A program made the position numbers and the translations under genes. The notes under the pieces are model-generated. The model was not told the DNA's origin. It worked only from the letters and a program-made list of their open reading frames with translations, and made no database searches. Positions 52,702 to 62,527 of a stretch of DNA of 64,000 nucleotides are shown here, piece by piece. Source of the stretch: Clostridium sp. Marseille-P3244 (GTDB lineage Bacteria; Bacillota; Clostridia; Lachnospirales; Lachnospiraceae); assembly GCF_900120155.1 (NCBI RefSeq), contig NZ_LT635549.1, positions 1,116,001 to 1,180,000 of the forward strand, read 5' to 3'. Position 1 is the stretch's first letter, and every line of letters begins with the position of its first letter.

Positions 52702-52721
52702 ATGAAAAAGGAGAATGACAG

Positions 52722-53442
52722 ATGGAATACCGTATCAATCAGAGGACAAAGGACAGGATCAGTGTGATCGGCATCGGTTCCAGCTATCTGTCTGACGCGA
52801 CGGAGTCGGAAGCGGTGCAGGCGCTGGAACTGGCTTATGAAAAAGGAGTCAACTATATCGATATGGCCGCGGGGGGCTGCAGAATGTTTCGGCTATTATG
52901 GAAAAGTGTTTGAAAAAGTGCGCAGGGATATGCTCTACCAGATCCACTTCGGAGCGGACTACTCTACCGGGAAATATGGATGGAGCCTGGATCCGGACCG
53001 CGTGAAGCGCTCGGTGGACTGGCAGCTGGGACAGCTCAGGACGGATTATATTGACTATGGGTTTATTCACTGTATGGACGAAGAAGGAGACTGGAAGACG
53101 TACCGGAAAAACGGCGTGCTGGATAAGCTGCTCCGGCTGAAAGAAGAAGGAGTTGTGCGTCATATCGGTCTGTCTTCCCACACGCCCCGGCTTGTCAACC
53201 GGGTACTGGATGAAGGGATCGTGGATATGCTGATGTTTTCCATCAATCCCGGCTATGACTATCAGGAGGGGGAATATGCCAACGGAAGTGTAAATGAGCG
53301 GGACTATTCCGTGATCGGGACATTTGCTCCCGCTGACGCCGCCGGGAAATGTGTGTACTGCAGCCACTGTGACAGCCGCTGCCCGTTCGGGGTGGAACAG
53401 TCAAAGCGGATGGAGCAGATCGCCGGATATTTTGGGTGTTAG
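52722..53442 (+). pseudogene. Aldo/keto reductase pseudogene (frameshift and internal deletion)
   Basis: The frame starts MEYRINQRTKDRISVIGIGSS and runs to YEKGVNYIDMAAG, where a run of six G (52871-52876) shifts it by +1. The protein resumes in the next frame as AECFGYYGKVFEKVRRD and ends with a ferredoxin-like CVYCSHCDSRCP cluster. With five G the frame would be continuous. In addition, the segment after YANGSVN jumps directly to ERDYSVIGTFAP: about 80 residues of the barrel that intact relatives have here are missing. The second lesion argues against a mere sequencing error. The 4Fe-4S aldo/keto reductase family has poorly known substrates. Confidence 0.85.
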
Positions 53443-53446
53443 ATGC

Positions 53447-54385
53447 TCAGGACAGCCGCAGAAATTCTTCAATCTGTCCCGCGATGATCTGCATCAGCCG
53501 CTGTCTGGACTCGACGGCGGCCCATGCAATGTGAGGCGTGATGAGCAGCCGGTCCTTATCCTTTACCGACAGGAAGGGGCTGTCCGCCGCCATTGGCTCC
53601 AAGTCCAGTACATCCAGGCCGGCCGCCTGGATCTCTCCGGCATTGAGAGCTTCCGCCAGATCTGCTTCCCGGACGATGGGGCCTCTGCCCAGATTGAGAA
53701 GGATCGCTTGCGGCTTCATCTTCCGGAAAGCCTCCATGTTCATGATCCCCTGTGTATATTCATTGAGGGGCGCGTGGATGGAGAGAATGTCAGATCTTGA
53801 CAGAAGAGTGTCAAAATCTGTCTGGGTATAACCCTTCTGGGCCGGCGCCCCTGACGCGGAATAGTAGATAACTTCTGCGCCGAAGGCAGTGGCAATATCC
53901 GCAACTCTCCGGCCGATGGCCCCAAGTCCCAGGATGCCCCAGGTCATGCCCTTAAGTTCGTGGAATGTCCTTGCGAAGTGGGTGAAGATCCGGTCATTGA
54001 TATACCGGCCGTCTCTTGTATAATCGTCATAATACCGGAGGTGCTCCAGAAGATAGAACAGCATGGCAAAGGTGTGCTGGGCCACACATTCTGTAGAATA
54101 TCCGGCAACATTGCGCCACTGGATCCCCCGTTTCGCCAGGTAGTCCTTGTCCAGGTTGTTGGTGCCTGTGGCCGTGACGCAGACCAGCTTCAGGCTGCCG
54201 GCCGTGGATATGGTGGCTTCATTTACCGGTACTTTATTCACGACAAGTATATCCGCTTCCCTGGCCCGGTCCGGGACTTCTTCCGGGGAGGTGAAGGGAT
54301 ATCTCACCACTTTTCCCAGACGTTCAAACTGAGAATAGTCAATGTCATCGCCCAGTGTTTTGGCGTCTAAAAATACGATTTTCAT
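53447..54385 (-). CDS. D-2-hydroxyacid dehydrogenase (NAD-dependent)
   Basis: The 312-residue enzyme has the NAD-binding GILGLGAIGRRVADIA (about 148-163) and the catalytic trio Arg (LNLGRGPIV), Glu (DVLDLEPM) and His (TPHIAWA). It reduces 2-keto acids to D-2-hydroxyacids or the reverse. The sequence resembles hydroxypyruvate/glycerate dehydrogenases (YSTECVAQHTFAML), but the substrate is not certain. AGGAG lies upstream of the ATG. It converges on the pseudogene with only 4 nt between. Confidence 0.9.
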   Translation of the reverse strand: MKIVFLDAKTLGDDIDYSQFERLGKVVRYPFTSPEEVPDRAREADILVVNKVPVNEATISTAGSLKLVCVTATGTNNLDKDYLAKRGIQWRNVAGYSTECVAQHTFAMLFYLLEHLRYYDDYTRDGRYINDRIFTHFARTFHELKGMTWGILGLGAIGRRVADIATAFGAEVIYYSASGAPAQKGYTQTDFDTLLSRSDILSIHAPLNEYTQGIMNMEAFRKMKPQAILLNLGRGPIVREADLAEALNAGEIQAAGLDVLDLEPMAADSPFLSVKDKDRLLITPHIAWAAVESRQRLMQIIAGQIEEFLRLS

Positions 54386-54527
54386 ACGAGCATCTCCTCT
54401 GATCTTTTTCTGTTTTTTTATCCGGCCTTTTATCTGTGGACGGATAAAATCCGGATTCAGTATAGCATATTTTTACAGAATTTCGCAGAATTTCTGTATA
54501 ATTTGTAAAATACAGGGAGAAAAATAT

Positions 54528-54555
54528 TTGAAAATCACGAAAATGATGCTATACT
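54528..54555 (+). promoter_or_regulatory. Promoter of the rel operon
   Basis: TTGAAA (54528-54533), a 16-nt spacer and TATACT (54550-54555). The 315-nt gap 54386-54700 also holds a GGGATGCC/GGCATCCC hairpin (54566-54573 with 54587-54594) in the leader, and a minus-strand TGCTATACT (plus AGTATA at 54459-54464) that may be the -10 of the dehydrogenase gene. Confidence 0.6.
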
Positions 54556-54700
54556 TAAACACATCGGGATGCCCACTGCTGCAGGCGGCATCCCTTTCAC
54601 GTAAAAAGGTTTTTATACATAGGATACAATGTCAGCAAAGCCGGCATGTGCTCTGTATTGCCGCTGCGGGCTGCGCTGTGTGACAGAAAGGGGGATCGGT

Positions 54701-57004
54701 ATGGCAGGAACACTGGAATATGAACAGCTGAATAAAAATCTTGAAGTCGTGGACGGCCATGCCGTGAAAGCGCCGGAAGACTATCAGGATCCGGAACAGC
54801 TTTACCAGGCTTTGATTGCCCGGGTCAGAAAATACCATCCGTCGGCGGATATCTCCATGATCGAGAAGGCATACAATCTGGGAAAAGAGGCCCACAAAGA
54901 TCAGGTAAGAAAATCCGGGGAACCATATATCATCCATCCTCTCTGGGTGGGGATCATTCTGGTGGATCTTGAAATGGATAAAGAGACCATCGTAGCGGGA
55001 ATGCTCCACGACGCGGTGGAGGATACCGAGATGACGCTGGATGACGTCACCAGAGAATTCGGGGAAGAGGTCGCCCTCCTGGTAGACGGCGTCACCAAGC
55101 TGGGACAGCTCAGCTATTCTCAGGATAAGCTGGAGGTGCAGGCAGAGAATCTGCGAAAGATGTTCCTGGCTATGGCAAAGGATATCCGGGTCATCATCAT
55201 CAAGCTGGCAGACCGGCTCCACAACATGCGCACACTGGAGTTCATGACTCCGGAGAAGCAGCAGGAGAAGGCCCGGGAAACGATGGATATTTATGCCCCT
55301 ATTGCCCAGAGGCTCGGTATTTCCAAGATCAAGACGGAACTTGACGATCTGTCTTTGAAATACTGGAAACCGGATGTGTATTATCAGCTGGTCCGGGATT
55401 TAAACGCCCGGAAGACCGAGCGGGAGGAATTCGTCCAGCAGATCGTGGCGGAAGTGTCGGCACACATGAAAAATGCCCATATCAAGGCCAAAGTGTACGG
55501 CCGCGTGAAGCATTTTTTCAGTATCTATAAAAAAATGGTAAACCAGAACAAGACACTGGATCAGGTTTATGACCTGTTCGCGGTGCGTATTATCGTGGAT
55601 TCCGTCAAGGACTGCTACGCGGCGCTGGGCGTGATCCATGAGATGTATACGCCCATTCCGGGGCGCTTCAAAGACTATATCGCCATGCCCAAGCCGAACA
55701 TGTACCAGTCACTCCACACCACATTGATGGGGCCGTCGGGACAGCCCTTCGAGATCCAGATCCGGACCGAAGAGATGCACAAGACAGCGGAATATGGTAT
55801 CGCGGCCCACTGGAAGTACAAGGAGGGCGCGGACGCGGCCAAGAGCATGGAGTCTCAGGAGGCCAAGTTAAACTGGCTGCGGCAGATCCTGGAATGGCAG
55901 CGGGACATGTCCGATAACCGGGAGTTTTTAAGCCTGCTCAAAGGCGACCTGGATCTGTTCGCGGAGGATGTCTACTGCTTTACGCCCAATGGAGATGTGA
56001 AGAACCTGCCCAACGGTTCCACACCGGTGGATTTCGCCTACGCGATCCACAGCGCGGTAGGGAATAAGATGGTGGGCGCCCGGGTCAACGGCAAGCTGGT
56101 CAACATTGACTATAAGATACAGAACGGAGACAGGATCGAGATCCTGACTTCCCAGAATTCCAAGGGACCCAGCCGGGACTGGCTGAACATCGTCAAAAGC
56201 ACCCAGGCGAAGAACAAGATCAATCAGTGGTTCAAAAAGGAATTCAAGGAAGACAATATTATCCGCGGGAAGGAACTGATCGTGTCTTACTGCCGTGGGA
56301 AATCCATTAACTTACAGGATATTCTGAAGCCCAGATATCTGCAGATCGTACAGAAGAAATACGGATTCCGGGACTGGGACGCGGTTCTGGCCGCCATCGG
56401 GCACGGCGGGCTGAAAGAAGGCCAGGTGGTGAACCGCCTTGTGGAAGAGTATGAGAAGGACCACAAGAAAGAGATCACTGACGAGACGATCCTGGAGAAG
56501 ATCTCCGAGGCTAACAGTAAGAAAGTCCACATTGCCAAGTCCAAGAGCGGTATCGTGGTAAAAGGCATCAATGATATGGCGGTACGTTTTTCCAAGTGCT
56601 GCAATCCGGTCCCAGGCGATGAGATCGTAGGATTCGTTACCCGGGGCAGAGGGATGTCCATCCACCGGACAGACTGTGTAAACATGCTGCATCTGTCCGA
56701 CGCGGAGCGGGAGCGGCTCATTGACGCGGAGTGGGAGGATTCTGTGGAGACAGAAGGAGGAGGACAGTATCTGGCCGAGCTGAAGATGTATGCCGGCGAC
56801 CGGCAGGGACTGCTTATGGATATTACCAGGGTGTTTACAGAGGCGAAGATCGATGTGAAGTCTATGAACATCCGCACGAATAAAAGGGGAACCGCGACGA
56901 TCGACATGGGATTTATCGTACAGGGACGGGAGGAACTTAACAGCGTGATCGAGAAGCTGCGCCAGGTGGAAAGCGTGATCGACATCGAGCGGACAACGGG
57001 TTAA
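54701..57004 (+). CDS. rel: RelA/SpoT family (p)ppGpp synthetase/hydrolase
   Basis: The 767-residue bifunctional stringent-response enzyme has the HD hydrolase domain with intact HDAVED (103-108), the synthetase domain (VYDLFAVRIIVDSVKDCYAALG, split here as YDLFAVRI and DCYAALG), TGS (CFTPNGDVKNLP), a conserved CCNPVPGDEI zinc-like region and a C-terminal ACT domain. Both activities should be functional. AAAGGGGG lies 7 nt before the ATG at 54701; the in-frame upstream part is Cys-rich and unlike Rel. It heads the operon rel, MBL, hemZ, hisS, aspS. Confidence 0.95.
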   Translation: MAGTLEYEQLNKNLEVVDGHAVKAPEDYQDPEQLYQALIARVRKYHPSADISMIEKAYNLGKEAHKDQVRKSGEPYIIHPLWVGIILVDLEMDKETIVAGMLHDAVEDTEMTLDDVTREFGEEVALLVDGVTKLGQLSYSQDKLEVQAENLRKMFLAMAKDIRVIIIKLADRLHNMRTLEFMTPEKQQEKARETMDIYAPIAQRLGISKIKTELDDLSLKYWKPDVYYQLVRDLNARKTEREEFVQQIVAEVSAHMKNAHIKAKVYGRVKHFFSIYKKMVNQNKTLDQVYDLFAVRIIVDSVKDCYAALGVIHEMYTPIPGRFKDYIAMPKPNMYQSLHTTLMGPSGQPFEIQIRTEEMHKTAEYGIAAHWKYKEGADAAKSMESQEAKLNWLRQILEWQRDMSDNREFLSLLKGDLDLFAEDVYCFTPNGDVKNLPNGSTPVDFAYAIHSAVGNKMVGARVNGKLVNIDYKIQNGDRIEILTSQNSKGPSRDWLNIVKSTQAKNKINQWFKKEFKEDNIIRGKELIVSYCRGKSINLQDILKPRYLQIVQKKYGFRDWDAVLAAIGHGGLKEGQVVNRLVEEYEKDHKKEITDETILEKISEANSKKVHIAKSKSGIVVKGINDMAVRFSKCCNPVPGDEIVGFVTRGRGMSIHRTDCVNMLHLSDAERERLIDAEWEDSVETEGGGQYLAELKMYAGDRQGLLMDITRVFTEAKIDVKSMNIRTNKRGTATIDMGFIVQGREELNSVIEKLRQVESVIDIERTTG

Positions 57005-57031
57005 ATGAGAATATCAGACAGGAGCAGTGGC

Positions 57032-57655
57032 ATGAAGACAGAGAAATTTGTGCTGGGGCCGGTGGGCACCAACTGTTATATCGTGAGAAATGAAGAGTCT
57101 GGGGAGTGTTTCCTGGTAGATCCGGCGGCGTGTCCCCCGGAGCTGCCGGGACATATCCGGAGAGAAGGGCTTACAGTGAAGGCGGTTCTCCTGACTCACG
57201 GACATTTTGACCATATCATGGGGCTGGACGGATTTTTGAAGGAATTTCCGGTTCCGGTCTATGCGTATGAGACGGAGAAGGCGCTGCTGGAAGACGCAGA
57301 GCTGAACGCGTCCCTGTCCATGCTTGGGAAGGCATATACCTTTTCCGGGGCAGAGTATCTTAAGGACGCGCAGTCGCTGGAGATCGCGGGAATGACCATT
57401 CAGGTGCTGCACACCCCGGGGCATACCGCCGGATGCTGCTGTTACTATCTGGAAAAGGAGAATGCCCTGTTCAGCGGGGATACGCTGTTCTGCGCCTCTG
57501 TGGGGCGCACGGATCTTCCCACAGGGGACGGTGCTCAGATCGTCCGGTCCATCCGGGAGAAGTTGTTTGTGCTTCCGGATGAGACGAAAGTGTATCCGGG
57601 ACATATGGAAGAGACGACCATCGGATACGAGAAGAAATATAACCCCTTTGTGTAA
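57032..57655 (+). CDS. MBL-fold hydrolase (glyoxalase II-like)
   Basis: The 207-residue protein has the metallo-beta-lactamase motif THGHFDHI plus later His in HTPGHTAGCCC, Asp in FSGDTLF and His in PGHMEETTIGYEK, giving a binuclear metal site. The length and order match the small hydroxyacylglutathione-hydrolase-like family commonly found between rel and hemZ in clostridia. Substrate not proven. AGGAG precedes the ATG at 57032. Confidence 0.9.
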   Translation: MKTEKFVLGPVGTNCYIVRNEESGECFLVDPAACPPELPGHIRREGLTVKAVLLTHGHFDHIMGLDGFLKEFPVPVYAYETEKALLEDAELNASLSMLGKAYTFSGAEYLKDAQSLEIAGMTIQVLHTPGHTAGCCCYYLEKENALFSGDTLFCASVGRTDLPTGDGAQIVRSIREKLFVLPDETKVYPGHMEETTIGYEKKYNPFV

Positions 57656-57680
57656 ACCGGGGAGATCAGGTTGGGAGATC

Positions 57681-59201
57681 ATGATTCAGATCACATGCAA
57701 AAGGAATAAGTTTACTTACAATGTATACCATATTACGAAAGCGTTTTTTCCGGCCGAGGAAATCCAGCAGAAGGTAGATGAGAAGCAAGAACCTCTTGTA
57801 GTACTGACACTTCCGGGAGGGTCTTGCTTCTCCCTTGCAGAGGAAGAGCTGGCAGAGAGCGGGAATCCCGCGTTTTCCGGATTCGGGACGCTGACTTTGG
57901 AGGAACGGGCCCAGGAGGAGAAACGGGAAGTGACCCGACGGGTTTACCGGTTTCTTTCAGAAGCAGCAGGCCGGGGCCTGGCCTGGGGCACGCTCACCGG
58001 CGTCAGGCCGACCAAGCTGGCTACACGGATGCTGGAACAGGGAAAGAGCAAAAAAGAGATCACACAGTTCCTTCAGGAGGAATATTTTGTCAGCGAAGAG
58101 AAGGCGGAACTCAGCTATGCGGTAGCGCTGAGAGAAAACGCGCTTCTCTCCCGGATGAATCCCCGGGGCGGATTCAGTCTCTATGTGGGGATCCCTTTCT
58201 GCCCGAGTGTATGTTCTTACTGCTCCTTCAGCTCCTCCCCGATTGATCAGTGGAGGGACCAGGTGGATGCCTATCTGGACGCACTGGTGAGGGAGCTGGA
58301 GGAACTGGGGAGGCTGGCAGCCGGCTGGGGGCCGGATGCGGTCTACATCGGCGGCGGCACTCCTACGGTCCTTGAGCCGGAACAGATCCGGCGGGTGCTG
58401 GAGGCGGTGACCGGCAGTTTTGACCTTAGAAGCACACTGGAATTTACCGTGGAAGCAGGCCGGCCGGACAGCATTACAGAGGAGAAGCTGGCGGTTCTGA
58501 AAGAATTTCCAGTGACGAGGATCTCCATCAATCCCCAGACCATGCAGCAGAAAACGCTGGATCTGGTAGGACGCCGTCATACGCCAGACGACGTAAGAGA
58601 GGCATTTGCTCTTGCCCGGAGCCTGGGATTTGACAATATCAATATGGATCTGATCGCCGGACTTCCCGGGGAGACGGTGGCGGACATGCAGGATACACTG
58701 CGGCAGATCGAAGCCATGAGGCCGGACAGCCTGACGGTCCATTCCCTTGCCATCAAGCGTGCCGCCCGGTTCGGACAGGAAGGGCGGACCATGGATCTGC
58801 ACACCGACATCTCAAGGATGGTGGACGACGCGGCGGACAGCGCCGCGCGGATGGGACTGGCGCCGTATTACCTGTACCGGCAGAAGAATATCGCCGGGAA
58901 TTTTGAGAATGTGGGCTACGCGGAACTTGACAAAGCGGGAATATACAATATACTGATTATGGAAGAAAAGCAGACGATCCTCGGGGCAGGCGCAGGCGCG
59001 TCCACGAAGATCCTGCTGAAAGATCCTGTCCGGACAGAACAGGGGAAGCAGATCGACATTGTCCATGTGGAAAATGTGAAGAATATTCTGGAGTATATCA
59101 GCCGGGTGGACGAAATGACAGAGCGGAAGCACCGCGCCGGATTCCCGGCATGTCTTGGAAACACGGCGGAAGAGATGAGAGGAGAACAGTTATGGCACTG
59201 A
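57681..59201 (+). CDS. hemZ: Coproporphyrinogen dehydrogenase HemZ (radical SAM)
   Basis: The 506-residue protein has an N-terminal HemZ-specific part and a radical SAM domain with the cluster motif CPSVCSYCSF (about residues 174-183), GGGTPTVLEP and the HemN-like C-terminal region. HemZ/HemN family enzymes act oxygen-independently in haem synthesis, though some relatives are chaperones or methylases. The ATG at 57681 follows GGGAG closely. Its end overlaps the hisS start by 10 nt. Confidence 0.92.
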   Translation: MIQITCKRNKFTYNVYHITKAFFPAEEIQQKVDEKQEPLVVLTLPGGSCFSLAEEELAESGNPAFSGFGTLTLEERAQEEKREVTRRVYRFLSEAAGRGLAWGTLTGVRPTKLATRMLEQGKSKKEITQFLQEEYFVSEEKAELSYAVALRENALLSRMNPRGGFSLYVGIPFCPSVCSYCSFSSSPIDQWRDQVDAYLDALVRELEELGRLAAGWGPDAVYIGGGTPTVLEPEQIRRVLEAVTGSFDLRSTLEFTVEAGRPDSITEEKLAVLKEFPVTRISINPQTMQQKTLDLVGRRHTPDDVREAFALARSLGFDNINMDLIAGLPGETVADMQDTLRQIEAMRPDSLTVHSLAIKRAARFGQEGRTMDLHTDISRMVDDAADSAARMGLAPYYLYRQKNIAGNFENVGYAELDKAGIYNILIMEEKQTILGAGAGASTKILLKDPVRTEQGKQIDIVHVENVKNILEYISRVDEMTERKHRAGFPACLGNTAEEMRGEQLWH

Positions 59202-60442
59202 AAAAGAAGCCGGTCACCGGCATGAAGGATATGATGCCCGCTGAAATGGAGATCCGGGATTATGTCATCGGACTGATCAAAGAGACCTACAAGTCTTTCG
59301 GATTCTGTTCCATTGAAACTCCCTGTGTGGAGCATATTGAGAATCTCTGCAGCAAGCAGGGCGGGGACAACGAGAAGCTGATCTTCAAGATCTTAAAGCG
59401 GGGAGAGAAGCTGAAGATCGATCAGGCCCGGGAGGAGGCAGATCTGGTGGACGGAGGTCTGCGCTATGACCTGACAGTTCCACTCTCCCGTTATTACGCC
59501 AATCATGCCAATGAGCTTCCCTCTCCGTTCAAGGCGCTGCAGATGGGAAATGTATGGCGCGCGGACCGGCCTCAGAGAGGGCGTTTCCGTCAGTTCATGC
59601 AGTGTGACATCGACATTCTGGGTGAACCCTCCAATCTGGCAGAGATCGAGCTGATCCTGGCCACCACATCCCTTCTGGGAAAACTGGATTTTCAGAACTT
59701 TACCATCCGCATCAATGACCGGCGGATCCTGAAGGCAATGGCGGCTTTCAGCGGTTTTCAAGAGGAAGATTACGACAGCGTGTTCATCACCCTGGACAAG
59801 ATGGACAAGATCGGTATGGACGGCGTGGCGGCAGAGTTAAAGGAGAACGGCTATGCGGAAAAATCGGTGGAAACGTATCTGGAGCTTTTTCAGGAGATCA
59901 CGGACGATGTGGCGGGCGTGCGCCTGTGTAAAGAGAAACTGGAGGGCTTTCTCGCGCCTGAGGCGGCGGATTCACTGGAAATGATCATCTCCTGTGTGGA
60001 GCAGGAAAAAGAGGCAGAGTTCCGGATGAGTTTTGATCCCACGCTTGTGCGCGGCATGTCCTATTATACGGGGACCATCTTTGAGATCTCCATGGATGAG
60101 TTCGGCGGCAGTGTAGGCGGCGGCGGACGCTACGACCGGATGATCGGGAAGTTTACCGGACAGGACACCCCTGCGGTAGGATTTTCCATCGGCTTCGAGC
60201 GTATCGTGATGCTCCTTCTTGAGCGGGGCTATCAGGTGCCCACAAGCAGGCCGAAGAGAGCCTTCCTGCTGGAAAAGAAACTCTCCCGGGATAAGCTGCT
60301 TTCCGTGCTGGAAGAAGCGCGCAGGGAGCGTGCGTCCGGCAATCAGGTCATGATCGTGAATATGAAAAAGAACAAGAAGTTCCAGAAGGAACAGCTTGCG
60401 GAACAGGGATATACAGAGATTACGGAGGTGTACAATGGCTGA
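59192..60442 (+). CDS. hisS: Histidine--tRNA ligase
   Basis: The 416-residue class II synthetase has motif 2 (RADRPQRGRFRQFMQCDID), histidine-specific LVRGMSYYTGTIFEI and motif 3 GVGFSIGFERI-type region (PAVGFSIGFERIVMLL), and a C-terminal anticodon-binding domain. AGAGGAGAAC precedes the ATG at 59192. It overlaps hemZ by 10 nt and aspS by 8 nt, so these genes are translationally coupled. No T-box leader is present. Confidence 0.95.
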   Translation: MALKKKPVTGMKDMMPAEMEIRDYVIGLIKETYKSFGFCSIETPCVEHIENLCSKQGGDNEKLIFKILKRGEKLKIDQAREEADLVDGGLRYDLTVPLSRYYANHANELPSPFKALQMGNVWRADRPQRGRFRQFMQCDIDILGEPSNLAEIELILATTSLLGKLDFQNFTIRINDRRILKAMAAFSGFQEEDYDSVFITLDKMDKIGMDGVAAELKENGYAEKSVETYLELFQEITDDVAGVRLCKEKLEGFLAPEAADSLEMIISCVEQEKEAEFRMSFDPTLVRGMSYYTGTIFEISMDEFGGSVGGGGRYDRMIGKFTGQDTPAVGFSIGFERIVMLLLERGYQVPTSRPKRAFLLEKKLSRDKLLSVLEEARRERASGNQVMIVNMKKNKKFQKEQLAEQGYTEITEVYNG

Positions 60443-62225
60443 ATCAATGCAGGGCCTGAAACGGACCCACCGCTGCGGGGAACTCTCGGCGGCGGATATC
60501 GGCAGGAACGTGACCATCATGGGATGGGTACAGAAGAACAGAAATAAGGGAGGTCTGGTGTTTACGGACGTACGCGACCGCTCCGGGATCATACAGGTCG
60601 TGTGTGAGGAAGGAAAGACCGATCCGGCTCTTCTGGAAAAAGCGGCGTCCCTGCGCTCAGAGTATACCGTGGCAGTGACAGGAGAAGTGTGCAGGCGTTC
60701 CGGGGCGGTCAATGACAAGATCGCCACAGGAGAGATCGAGATCATCCCGACTGGACTGCGCGTTCTTTCTGAGGCGCTGACGCCTCCCTTCCCCATTGAG
60801 GAGAATTCCAGGACGAAAGAGGAAGTGCGTCTGAAATACCGCTATCTGGATCTGAGGAGACCGGATCTTCAGCGCAATCTTATGCTGAAAAGCCAGGTCA
60901 TGACGCTGACCCGCCAGTTCTTTTCTGAGGAAGGCTTCCTTGAAATCGAGACTCCGATGCTGGGCAAGACGACCCCGGAGGGAGCGAGAGATTATCTGGT
61001 GCCCAGCCGTGTGCATCCCGGGTGCTTCTACGGGCTGCCCCAGTCTCCGCAGCTCTACAAGCAGCTGCTGATGTGTTCCGGATTTGACCGCTATATCCAG
61101 ATCGCCAGATGTTTCCGCGATGAGGACTTAAGAGCGGACCGCCAGCCGGAATTCACACAGATCGATATGGAGCTGTCTTTTGTGGATGTGGATGACGTGA
61201 TTGACGTTAATGAGAGATACCTTGCAAAGCTTTTCAAAGAGGTGCTGGACGTGGATGTACAGCTTCCGATCCAGCGTATGACATGGCAGGAGGCCATGGA
61301 CCGTTTCGGTTCCGACAAGCCGGATCTGCGTTTTGGAATGGAACTTACTGATGTGACAGATACAGTAAAAGGCTGCGGGTTCGGAGTCTTTACAGGCGCC
61401 ATTGAAAATGGCGGAACTGTGCGCGGCATTAACGCCAAAGGCCAGGGCTCCATGCCCAGGAAAAAGATCGATAAGCTGACCGCTTTCGTAAAAGATTACG
61501 GCGCAAAAGGACTTGCCTATATCGCCCTTCAGGAGGACGGCACGGTGAAGTCATCCTTTGCCAAGTTCATGAGCGAGGAGGGGATGTCCGCGCTGATCAG
61601 CGCTATGGACGGGCAGCCGGGAGACCTGCTTCTCTTTGCGGCTGACAAGAATAAAGTGGTATGGGATTCTCTGGGAGCGCTCCGCGTGGAGCTGGCAAAA
61701 GAGCTGGATCTTTTAGATAAAAATGAATTCCGTTTTGTGTGGATCACAGAGTTCCCGCAGTTTGAGTGGAGTGAGGAGCAGGGACGTTATCTCGCGATGC
61801 ATCATCCGTTTACCATGCCCATGGAAGAGGATCTGCCTCTTCTCGAGCAGGGCAGACTCGGGGAGGTGCGCGCGAAAGCCTACGATATCGTGCTCAATGG
61901 AAACGAGATCGGCGGCGGAAGTGTCAGGATCCATCAGAACGACATTCAGGAGAAAATGTTCGAGGCGCTCGGATTTACAAAAGAACAGGCACATACTCAG
62001 TTCGGATTCCTGCTCGAGGCGTTTAAGTATGGAGTACCGCCCCACGCAGGGCTTGCCTACGGTTTGGACCGCCTTGTCATGCTGATGGCGAAACAGGACA
62101 GCATCCGCGACGTGATCGCTTTCCCGAAGATCAAAGACGCGTCCTGTCTGATGACAGAGGCACCTACTCCGGCAGATGAGAAACAGCTGGAAGAACTGGG
62201 ACTGGAAGTCGCGGCGGAGAAATAG
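60435..62225 (+). CDS. aspS: Aspartate--tRNA ligase
   Basis: The 596-residue class II synthetase has an N-terminal OB-fold (ITIMGWVQKNRNKGGLVFTD type, with VTIMGWVQKNRNKGG), motif 2 (ARCFRDEDLRADRQPEFTQ), a GAD domain insert typical of bacterial enzymes, and motif 3 GLAYGLDRLVMLM. Start at 60435 lies within the hisS end. It closes the operon, followed by a strong terminator. Confidence 0.95.
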   Translation: MAESMQGLKRTHRCGELSAADIGRNVTIMGWVQKNRNKGGLVFTDVRDRSGIIQVVCEEGKTDPALLEKAASLRSEYTVAVTGEVCRRSGAVNDKIATGEIEIIPTGLRVLSEALTPPFPIEENSRTKEEVRLKYRYLDLRRPDLQRNLMLKSQVMTLTRQFFSEEGFLEIETPMLGKTTPEGARDYLVPSRVHPGCFYGLPQSPQLYKQLLMCSGFDRYIQIARCFRDEDLRADRQPEFTQIDMELSFVDVDDVIDVNERYLAKLFKEVLDVDVQLPIQRMTWQEAMDRFGSDKPDLRFGMELTDVTDTVKGCGFGVFTGAIENGGTVRGINAKGQGSMPRKKIDKLTAFVKDYGAKGLAYIALQEDGTVKSSFAKFMSEEGMSALISAMDGQPGDLLLFAADKNKVVWDSLGALRVELAKELDLLDKNEFRFVWITEFPQFEWSEEQGRYLAMHHPFTMPMEEDLPLLEQGRLGEVRAKAYDIVLNGNEIGGGSVRIHQNDIQEKMFEALGFTKEQAHTQFGFLLEAFKYGVPPHAGLAYGLDRLVMLMAKQDSIRDVIAFPKIKDASCLMTEAPTPADEKQLEELGLEVAAEK

Positions 62226-62234
62226 AAAACAGGA

Positions 62235-62262
62235 GATGGGATGAGTTTTTACTCATCCCATC
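62235..62262. terminator. Bidirectional terminator after aspS
   Basis: GATGGGATGAGT (62235-62246) and ACTCATCCCATC (62251-62262) form a perfect 12-bp stem with a TTTT loop. It overlaps the last codons of the HicB-like gene on the minus strand. No long T run follows on the plus strand. Confidence 0.7.
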
Positions 62263-62527
62263 CTTCATAAAAGCGGATATTTACAGAAATATTTCTGACG
62301 ATGTCGCCTTCCTCTGTCTCAATATCACTGATATCAGACACATAGGGAAGGTTCGGTTCGTCTTCTTCCAGTTCTACGGTGATCCAGGTCCGTGCTGCCT
62401 CATTGGCGTTGTCAATGGCGTCATCCAGTGTGTCACCGGCCGCCTCGCAGCATTCAAGATCCGGGAAAAACGCCCGGTAAGCTCCATCTTCTGTCTTGCG
62501 GAATACCGCGGGATATATGAATTTCAT
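62249..62527 (-). CDS. HicB-like protein, no HicA partner seen
   Basis: The 92-residue protein has the HicB fold signature: YPAVFRKTEDGAYRAFFPDLECCEAAGDTLDDAIDNA, split here as YPAVFRKTEDGAYRAFFPDL and then GDTLDDAIDNANEA, the partial RNase-H-like domain of HicB antitoxins. A C-terminal acidic stretch follows, and no DNA-binding domain is obvious. HicB is normally beside the small toxin HicA, but neither neighbour encodes one. It may be an orphan with another role. AAGGAG precedes the ATG at 62527. Confidence 0.8.
   Translation of the reverse strand: MKFIYPAVFRKTEDGAYRAFFPDLECCEAAGDTLDDAIDNANEAARTWITVELEEDEPNLPYVSDISDIETEEGDIVRNISVNIRFYEGWDE

Noticed and set aside
59100-59191. T-box leader before hisS
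   Set aside because: The hisS start lies inside hemZ, leaving no room for a T-box, and no TGGNACCGCG-like sequence is present.
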